The notes beneath the pieces were generated by a model that saw nothing but the letters and a program-made list of their open reading frames with translations, did not search any database and had not been told where the DNA came from. Made by a program: the position numbers and the translations under genes. This document shows, in pieces, positions 1-8,322 of a DNA stretch of 21,021 nt (positions are counted from its first letter, which is position 1; every line of letters begins with the position of its first letter). This stretch comes from Hypsibius dujardini (lineage: Eukaryota > Tardigrada > Eutardigrada > Parachela > Hypsibiidae), in contig LRSR01009640.1 in the NCBI GenBank assembly GCA_001579985.1, positions 1-21,021 of the forward strand, read 5' to 3'.

Positions 1-150
1 CATCCCATGTCTATCCATGTCTTGTATATACAGTGCAATATTATAAGACAACCTCAATCGCCATCCAGGGATGAATTCACTCCCATCCTTAAGGCAAACA
101 AAACCAGACAAACAGTAGACACATCAGACGCGACCGAGACTGCGACTCAC

Positions 151-426
151 CCGAACAACAGAGGACGTTGAATTATTCCGATCAAACATCGAATTATTCC
201 GCCCGATTTCCCGCGTTGCATGGCCCGTATCCAGGATCACCGTCTGGCCGCCGTAGGAGCCGCCACGTTCCTCCCGAATTACCGTCATGTTGGGCGTCGA
301 TTTGGTCGCATCCAACTGGTAGCTGACGACTTTTTTAGGCGAAAAAGAGGACGAAGAAGTGGATGCAACAGCAGATGAGCCAACAACGTTATAACGCACA
401 GACGACGGATTACTACTACTTTCCAT
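151..426 (-). CDS. First coding exon of an unrecognised serine-rich protein (partial gene)
   Basis: Reading leftwards from an ATG at 426-424, 92 codons stay open to a strong splice donor (GTGAGT, 150-145), after which the frame soon stops. The encoded stretch is rich in Ser, Asn and Thr (MESSSNPSSVRYN at the start, then a long Ser run) with a more ordered part around VIREERGGSYGGQTVIL (residues 49-65). I recognise no domain. The rest of the gene must lie beyond the left edge, because bases 1-150 look like intron. A noncoding or coding exon further upstream (to its right) is possible. The composition would suit a disordered head region of a cytoskeletal or adaptor protein, but that is only a guess. 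Splice site and open frame support a real exon; function is unknown. Confidence 0.45.
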
Positions 427-1889
427 TTAAGTATACACCCCCCCTCCCAACAAAAAAGATGTGAAATAGTTGTGGCTTTTTCTTTCTTTCCTTTTCAGCG
501 CAGTAGTGACACACAGGACATAAGAAGGAGAAGGGGAGAGTCACCCGCTGCAACAACTATTTTCAGCAACACGTGTGCGTGGAGGGATCATTGGGGAAAA
601 ACGGCAATAGAAATGAGATGACGACGTCGTAGATGATGGTGGTGATGGGACTGATGGATTGCTTAAGTCTAGAATAAAGACGTCATCTTTGTCGTCCGGC
701 GCAGTTAAAGTTGCTCCCTCGTTGTGTGCGCGCGCCTGCGGATTGCCGTCCAGGGATTCTACAAGTGAGAGCGAGAAGAGGGGATAAAATTCAAGGGCTG
801 GAAGAAAAAAGCTGCATGTGTGCTGTGTGTTGTCGAGATGACGAGTGGAGAGTACGACCCATGAGTACATAGGGAAATGAAGCAACCGAGAAAAAATTCA
901 CAATCGGGTCGGCGTGTGTATGATGAATGGAAAAAAGAGACCGAAGAGCGCAGCAGATACTCGTAGCTGTTAAAATGTGTACAATTTTAAGAGAAGCAGT
1001 AGACAGCACCAGCTGTCAACCAAGCCACGCCTCCAGCCTCCAACAGTGGAAGCCTATTTTTAGCTCAGAAATTTCAGGTTCTTCCTCCTCCTCCTGCAGC
1101 CCATCGGTCGGTCGGCACAATTACAGTATTGACAATCGATATAGGTTCATCCACGCTAACAATAATAATAATGCTACCGTGCGAGTGCGAGTATATGATA
1201 CCGAGTGCAGGGTTCGCTTCTCGTTGCACTTTTCCAAATGGTAAACAAACTCACTGGCGCCTGCGTGACCCAATGTGGAGATTTTTATGGCCAGCCACAT
1301 AACGCTTTGCAAGAAGATTCGAAAATCTTTCTCTCTAGTTTATATAATACTACAATTTTAATAATATTGAAAAAAATCTGCACATTCAGAAATTCCGAAA
1401 AAACGCTATTTTGTGAGTAGCCGGACGAATGACATACCGGTTTGCTTTCGCCACTTCCCAGCATCTCCCTCAAACAGTTATTTTGAAGGCATCTGCTGCT
1501 GGACTGATTTCAGTTCTATTCTCGTTTCATCGATTTCACTGACATCTAAATTCCAATCTCCTCAAAATGTTCGTTTACCGCAAATAAATGTGGATGACGC
1601 GATAGAAACATCAGTTCTGTTTTTTTTGTGTATATTTTGCGCTGTAACTGTATGAATAGTTCTTGCCCGATATTAGTCACAGCTGAAATAGTGCTTCTAT
1701 TGTATGATCTTGGTTTTACAGTATTAATTACCAATACTCTTAAAACCGCCGTGAGGTCCTTGACCGCTGGCGCCATCCAAAATTTGCCTCATCTCTCCGT
1801 CATCCCTATTCTTTTGTGGCATTTGTCCTATTTATCAGTGAGTTCCATTTTGGCATTATTATATGGGCCATTATTTCCAACCCGAGAAG
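427..1889. other. Intergenic region between divergent genes
   Basis: About 1.46 kb separates the start of the minus-strand gene at 426 from the TAF5 start at 1890. It must hold the promoters of both genes. Open frames here are short and in low-complexity or AT-rich sequence. A possible minus-strand exon at 545-758 is described in the findings. The sequence around 1847-1875 contains CCATTTT and GGGCCATT, close upstream of the TAF5 start. I see no RNA gene and no clear TATA box. Confidence 0.5.
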
Positions 1890-3996
1890 ATGGCGTCCGA
1901 CAAGGACAGGGAGACACTCGCTTCGGTACTGGCGTTCCTCCGAAGTCGCGGCCTGAAAGACACAGAGGAGCAATTGCGTCGGGAGGCGGGCGAGGAGCTC
2001 ATTTCCATTGGAGATGAATACGATTCTGCGATGGAAGTCAGTAATTTTTCCAACGCCGCCAATTCCGAGGTAGGTGGAGGGGTTTCATATCGGTGTCATA
2101 TAATTGATTGATTGATTGACTTTTGTTAATTTCGTAATTTCGTTAACTGTATCAATCCACCAATCAATCATTTATCAGGGCGCTCGTACACTGCAGCACT
2201 GCAATTTGTGCAAGTGTAAAAAATCAACTGAAAACAACACGTTAGTGCTTGGCTTTTAAAACTTTATTATCAACCGTGGCTCGAAAAAGAGTCCCAGCAA
2301 TTAATTGCCGTAGGGCTTCCTCACGGTTGATCGATTGAGAGATCGATTGAATGAGTATGATCTACTACGGCTTCGAAGATGACTTAAATCATTTGAAATG
2401 ACTACTATTCAAATTCGCTAGGGTGAATTTTTTTCTGCTTATTTGCCGGTATCTGTTTGGCCGCCTTTGATTCACTCAACTGGGGTTTTAGGAGCCGGCG
2501 GAAAACGAGACGACCATCCTAAACATAAACAAGGCCAAGGTCTACCACGGCATTCCCAAAGAACCAGAAATTACAATTCCACCGGAACTGTTTGCGGACG
2601 ATGAGGATGATACGGATGAGGAGGACAAGGAGCCTGCGACTAAGCGGCGGAAGGGACCAAATAAGAAGGATTTTTACGCTCGCAAATTCCGAAGTGACCC
2701 GAATGCGCCTCCATCTACGCGGGTCCCCTTTCCGCCGTTGTCGGACCTAGAAAAACAGGACAAGCTAAGCAGCTGGAAGGAAGCCTTCAAGTCGGCAAGG
2801 CTAGGTAGAGTACTGTCGATGGATCGAGTAGCAGTGGTGCCCAACGGTTTGGTTGATTAATTGATTGGTTGTTTCTTGATTCGATATCGGAAAGTAGTGT
2901 TTTGTGATTGATAATTTGATCCCATTTGATCCTATCAACCTTTTATGGATCTCTCTGTTCTCCCGTAGGAGCTGACAGACTCCCTTGCATTTGCGGCTAC
3001 ACGCTGATGAATGCTGACTCGACCGTTTGCACCGCCGGCCTCTCTGACGACAGCTCTCTCCTCGCGTCCGGCTATTCTGACTCCAAAATCCGGATCCACT
3101 CAGTGACCCACAAAAAACTCCGCGCCCTTAAACCGGCGCCGGTGCTGAAGGAGCTCGATCGCGAGGGCGATGACGTCATGGAGCAGATGTTCGACAACAC
3201 GACAGCTTCCGTCGAAAAAACTATCCACTGCCCACACGCTGGGGCCATCTACAGCACCAGTTTCAGTCCGGACCGACGCTTCCTTCTCGCCGGCTGCGGC
3301 GACGGATCCATCCGCCTATGGTCATTGTGGCTGTGGACCAATCTAGTGAACTACAAATGCCACATGTACCCCGTGTCTGATGTGGAGTTCAGTCCGCTGG
3401 GCCACTACTTTGCCTCCTGCGGGACCGACCGAGTCGGCCGGCTCTGGTCCACCGAATCCATCACGCCTCTCCGGCTGTTTATCGGACACAACGATGATCT
3501 CACTAAAATCCATTTCCACCCCAATTCCAACTATGTGGCCACAGCATCGGCAGATCGAACCGTCCGGATGTGGGATGCTGCGACGGGCACGTGTGTGCGG
3601 TACTTTACCGGGCATAAGGACGTCCCGCAGGCGTTGTGCTTCTCTCGCTGTGGCAAGTACTTGGCGTCGGGTGGACGCGACGGCGGGATTCACATTTGGG
3701 ACGTAGCCATGGCCAAAGAAGTGCTGGAGCTGGAGTACCATACCAAGCCGGTCTACGCGTTGTGCTTCAGTAGGGACAACACTTTGTTGGCATCGTCCGG
3801 CCATGACGGGAATGTCGCCTTATGGAACTACAAGGGACTGGCGGATCAGTATCAGGCGGACAATGTGTCCTTCGGCGCATCCGGTGGGGCGGCGTATTTG
3901 GTACGATCGTACGCTACCAAGCGTACGTCCGTCATGAATTTGCATTTTACTCGGAGGAATATCTTGCTGGCGGTGGGGAAGTACGGGGAATTGTAA
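1890..3996 (+). CDS. TAF5: TAF5, WD40 subunit of TFIID (lacks NTD2)
   Basis: Three exons join in frame: 1890-2069, 2492-2804 and 2969-3996, giving 506 residues. TAF5 is a scaffold subunit of the general transcription factor TFIID in the nucleus. Exon 1 encodes a LisH motif (LASVLAFLRSRGLKDTEEQL, residues 10-30). Exon 2 encodes the linker typical of TAF5 (NKAKVYHGIPKEPEI, 73-87), an acidic run near 94-106, and a segment ending in RVPFPPLSDLEKQDKL. Exon 3 encodes about seven WD40 repeats (for example GSIRLWSL, RTVRMWDA) and the TAF5-type end LHFTRRNILLAVG. These features separate it from the paralogue TAF5L. The ATG at 1890 has a good context (GAGAAGATGG); an in-frame ATG at 1863 would add nine residues. 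Known TAF5 proteins are 700-800 residues; the NTD2 domain normally between LisH and the linker is absent, and the intron there (2070-2491) has no coding potential. Confidence 0.95.
2103..2119. repeat. GATT tetranucleotide run in TAF5 intron 1
   Basis: The sequence is about four perfect ATTG/GATT units. It is one of several short arrays of the same unit in introns and spacers of this window. Confidence 0.8.
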
Positions 3997-5189
3997 GAGG
4001 GAGTGGATGGTTTGTAGGACTTTTTTGAATGTTGGCTATATGTATGGGCGATGGTTTTTGTCCTGGTCCGAATGCAGGCAGGAAGCATGTTTTGATTTCT
4101 GGTTTTTTAGTTTTGTTTCTTTTTTGCGATTTCCTCTCTTCCTTTTCTACCTTTCCCGGAAATGATATGACTTTCTCCAACGTTTAGGGTACTTACTTTG
4201 ACGTGGGCATTAGTTTGTCATTTTTGGCATGGGAAGTAAATAGATGTTCTGACAGGCGGGACCGGGAGCCCGACGGACTTACTCAGAGGACAATTTGCGG
4301 GACGACTTGAGGATGAATAGAGTAAACAAACTCAAGACGGAAAGATAACTTTACTCTTAACGTTTGCTATTTGCTAAGTTCGCTCCAAACATATTGTCTT
4401 CTTGCGATGGGCTGGCAGGGTCCAGATCTACGTGTCTTCGTTGCGTCACTGACCGATCTCTGACTCTTGAGAACTCATGCACCCCACACGCCCAGGTTTT
4501 CGTGCTTTCATAGCACTGTACCGTGTTCATACAAAAATGGCAAAAACTTAACTCTCAACCGACTTAAGCCATTTAACTCCGTTTGTGTATCGAGCAATGC
4601 TTTGTACGAACGAGTTAAATGGCTTAACTCGATTAGTGCACGGTTTTTGCTGCATACTAGTATCATACTAGTACGCAATCATACATTGTCATCGCGTGCC
4701 CGATCCATGACGCTTAAGGAAATGTCCCAAAGAAAACATTCGTGCAGTGCCGCTTCTCGGCTCCTATACTCAAGTTATGGGTATTAAACAAAGTATGTTG
4801 TAACTTTTAAAATAGTTCTCAGAAAACATAAAAAATATTTTGCTTCAATAAAGTTTCGAGAATTTGACGAAAACTCAAATTCCGCAAAAAATACAAGACA
4901 AATAAATAGCACCTATTGAACATTTTCCCAGTACAGGCCATGTGCGTTTGAACTGCATACGCGCACGCCTCTCGCCGCGCGGTGAGTGAGTCCCATCATA
5001 AAAGAGTTCCTTAGGGCAGTGTTCGTCTCTTTTTGTTGACGTTCTTCCTCTTCCGGAATCTATCGTGTGTTTCCGCTTTCCCCGTCAACAGGTTTTCATT
5101 TTGAAAGTCCTGACTAGTTCTACTCCCTACTTACAGTCAACTTACGGATTACCGACTCTTCTAAACAGTTTCTATTTCCCCTTCAAAGA
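3997..5189. other. Spacer between TAF5 and ING3
   Basis: About 1.2 kb holds the TAF5 3' UTR and the ING3 promoter. AATAAA hexamers occur at 4847-4852 and 4901-4906; these are far from the TAF5 stop and may or may not be used. An inverted repeat lies at 4560-4631. A CpG-rich patch (about 4962-4983) is followed by a TATA-like CATAAAAG at 4997-5004, about 190 bases before the ING3 start. A pyrimidine-rich leader follows. The open frame at 4467-4787 has no protein-like composition. Confidence 0.5.
4560..4631. repeat. Inverted repeat (hairpin) in the TAF5-ING3 spacer
   Basis: Arms at 4560-4583 and 4609-4631 share the core TTAAGCCATTTAACTC and its complement, with two mismatches over 23 bases and a 25-base loop. 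GCAAAAAC at 4540-4547 and GTTTTTGC at 4643-4650 pair further out across unpaired sequence. Two TACTAGTA palindromes follow at 4655-4674. It looks like a small foldback element or the remains of one. No target-site duplication was found. Confidence 0.7.
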
Positions 5190-7443
5190 ATGTCGCTGAT
5201 GTATTTGGAAGACTATCTGGGTAAGTCCAACAACGTTATCAATTGATTCGTTGATTGTAAGATTGATTTACATGATTTACACGGCAACGTTAACGCTGTT
5301 GATTGATCGATTGATTTGAGATTTAATAATACAATGTACTGTGATTAATTGACCGTTCATTGAGTGGGTTTAAAGCAGGAATAGGTGCTATCTATTGAAT
5401 CCTTCAAGGTCCTTCTACTCTTCTTGACTGTCCGCGTCGGCTTTCCAGTTGCTTGATTTATTTTTTCGGAATTGATTGGTTGAAAACATCAGTCTTCGAT
5501 TGACCAGAGTCCACTCAACGTGCGATTGATTGATTGTTTCATTTAATTATACACCAATGGTTTTCAGGGTTAAAAACGAAGACGTCTGTGCTTTTTTCCA
5601 GAGCTGGTATCCTTCTTGCCGCAGGAGTTCTGTGATCGCCTCACCAAAGTTCGGGAACTTGATCTGGAAGCGAGCAATCGTCGCGACAATGTGGAACGCA
5701 TCAAGGAGCGAATATCGAAGGATTCCCCAGGGAAAACTCGCCCGACCGCGTCGGGCGATGCCGCTGCCAGTTCAGCCGAACGAGCGGCACTGATGAAGGA
5801 AATGGCCACTGAGTATGACTTGATTGTTCAGTTGAACTTGGAGAAGGTGCGAATCGTCAGTGGCCTGGAGGATCTCATGCTGAAGTACAATCGGTAATAA
5901 CTGTCGCTCATTTTCAGTTTTTGGAAATTTCCTTTTCGCTCCTGGAGATTTAAAAATGCAAGTCTTCGTTTCAGCTTTAAACGCTGTTAATTTTATATTA
6001 TAATTACAATATCAACAATAATGAATAACGTGGGGTGTGTTCTTCTGGGCGTTGTTCAAGGTATTATTGGTTTTTAGCCAAGGTGGAATGCTTTTGTGAG
6101 AAACTGAGCATAGTTGGGCGTGACCAAATGGCCATCGTGCTAGGCATAGGAATTGATGGGAGATCAGATGACGGTGTATTAGTGATAGTTGATTCAGTAT
6201 AATATTAAATGTGGTATACGTTGCATGTACCGAGTATCCGTTCCTTAAGGTTGAGCGCTCGAAATGTCTCGAGTTTTTGCTCTTCCCAATCCCCGATCAT
6301 GATTGTGGAATCCTCTTTCGATACGGCGTAATATTGAAATGTGTTTTTTGTTTTGAAGGCGCCTAACCACCGACACGGAGAAGTTTAAGATGGAGCTGGA
6401 AGCTGACAATCCTGGCATTACGGAGAGCCTCGAAGCCCGCGCCGAACTGGACATGCGAAACCTGCGAGACAACATCCCAAGCAAGCAAACTCCACCGGAA
6501 GTGCGCGTTCCCAGTTCGCGTCGCATCGCCGACATGGGTCTCATTGTCGCAATGCAAAAGCAAAAGCAGCAGGGCGGCGTCAGCAGCAACAACAAGAACG
6601 CCTTAACCACTCCCGACCATTCCAGCCAGAAACGTCCCAACAACAACAGCAGCGTCAACATTCAGCAGGGCGCCGGACATGGAAACAATATGTTGGCCAG
6701 GTATGGTTATAGCAAGGCAAACGTAGCTTTAGGACTTTCACACGTTCCATCTACACATTTCCTAATGTTTTTACAATTTTCCTCACAGAGCCGCGTCTCA
6801 AGCCATCGCACTGACCCAAAACCTGTCGACTGGTCGACGCACGGCTAGTTTAAAGGCCAGTTATGAGGCCTCGGTGCGGGTCACGCCGAACAATTTGAGC
6901 CGCGATCAGTCGGTTGATCGGAATGAGGCGGTATCGAGTGCAGCGGTCACGTCGGCGTTTGCCCAGAGTGAACGACGGAAACGGCAGTCGCATAAGAAAA
7001 TGGATGCCTGTAAGATTTCCTTCACCTACTGCCCAATCTGATCTCGATTGTTGAATCACGGGAGTTGGATTGTATGTCCTGACGCCGTTCTTTGTGTTCT
7101 AGATGAGGATGACGATGAGGCGGTGGATGAAGATAGCAAGCTATACTGCATCTGCAAGCAGGCGTCTTTCGGTTTCATGATCGCTTGTGACAATCCACGG
7201 TGTCCGGTGGAGTGGTTTCACGGTAGCTGCGTCGGCGTGACTCAGAGCAGCAGTGACGCCGCAACGGACAAGTGGTTCTGCCCGGGCTGTCGCGCCGAGC
7301 AGAGTCGCGAACGGGAACGCCGATTGAAGAATCCCCGAGGGGACGGCGGAATGTTTCAGTTGGATAAGCACTATAAGCTCGATCAAAATCAAGGAAGCTC
7401 CAAAATGCCGCTCCCGGGAAAAAAGTACCGTCGACCTCAGTAG
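5190..7443 (+). CDS. ING3: ING3, PHD-finger subunit of the NuA4/TIP60 acetyltransferase complex
   Basis: Five exons join in frame: 5190-5220, 5602-5893, 6359-6700, 6789-7009 and 7103-7443, giving 408 residues (human ING3 is about 418). ING3 belongs to the NuA4/TIP60 histone acetyltransferase complex and reads H3K4 methylation in the nucleus. The N-terminus MSLMYLEDYLELV opens the coiled-coil ING domain (about 1-130), which contains KFKMELEADNPGITE, diagnostic of ING3 rather than ING1/2/4/5. The middle is disordered, with Gln/Asn/Ser runs (about 165-210), then the ING3 signature GRRTASLKASYEA. The C-terminal PHD finger has all eight zinc ligands: C311, C313, C324, C329, H335, C338, C355 and C358. 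A basic tail follows. The start codon context is AAGAATGT. All five junctions keep frame and have good splice sites (GTAAGT, GTAATA, GTATGG, GTAAGA). Confidence 0.95.
5524..5536. repeat. GATT run in ING3 intron 1
   Basis: Three GATT units plus a G. This intron (5221-5601) contains several further imperfect GATT/ATTG stretches. Confidence 0.7.
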
Positions 7444-8322
7444 AGTGACCTGATCGGACAGCAATCTTTGTCGGGTTGACACGCACGACGGTTTTTTCGA
7501 GTTTGTGAGACTGTTTCTCACAATTTTTTGTTGGATACTGGCGGCTTTTTGCTTGCCTTTTATGTGTAATTGTTTACTAATACCTGTTTACCGTGGTTAT
7601 CGTGCGCGTTCTTAACCTTTTTACTGTAAGTTATTAGTTGCTAATAATTTGTTAATAACATTTGCCGAGGCATGTGTGTGGTTGATTTTATGAATCACAG
7701 TGTAAAAAAATGTAAGCATCAATGCTTTCGGTCCTGGCTCCTCTTCGAACACTCCTCTCCTTCTACATTGTTGTAACTTGCCTGCTGTAATCATACTGTA
7801 CTTAATATACATAAACTTTCATGTTCGCATGTATCAGAGTCAACCGCCAGAACGTTTAACGATCTTCGCGTGAGTGGCGAACCGTTAGAAGAAAAGCGGT
7901 GTGCTGTGATCAAAGTGCACGAACAGGCTTTTCAAATTTGAAACTGCATTCAGCCGAAAGTTTCAATTGCTGTAGTAGTTCCAATTTAGGGAACCTCTCA
8001 TCTGTATGATCCGTCCCAATATCAGGAACAGGTCTAAAATATTCGCTGTTGCATCACCCACTCAGTCCCGTTGTTCCCAATAAGTGCCACATTATGGTGC
8101 AGGATTCCAACATTCACTTTGAAAAGCTGCAACAACGTTTGCAATACGACTCGACTACAAGAATCGTTCATTAGGATTCGTGCGAAATGCCGCTGAGACC
8201 CGGGCGGGCTCACTATAGACTGCTACGCCAGACACATAATAATCGTCATCTTCTCGAGGCGGTTTGGAAACGCCCAAAGGCAAAAATTTCCGATGCCGAC
8301 TCAATTTTTGTTATTTCAGTAG
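7444..8322. other. Spacer between ING3 and the sulfotransferase gene
   Basis: About 880 bp of ING3 3' flank and sulfotransferase upstream sequence. No AATAAA hexamer is evident on the plus strand near the ING3 stop. TCAATTTTTGTTATTTCAG (8301-8319) is a good splice acceptor ending three bases before the possible ATG at 8323, so part of this stretch may be a 5' UTR intron. I see no RNA gene or protein-like frame. Confidence 0.5.

Noticed and set aside
3343-3804. A 153-codon antisense frame
   Set aside because: It is the mirror of TAF5 WD40 coding sequence and has no domain of its own.
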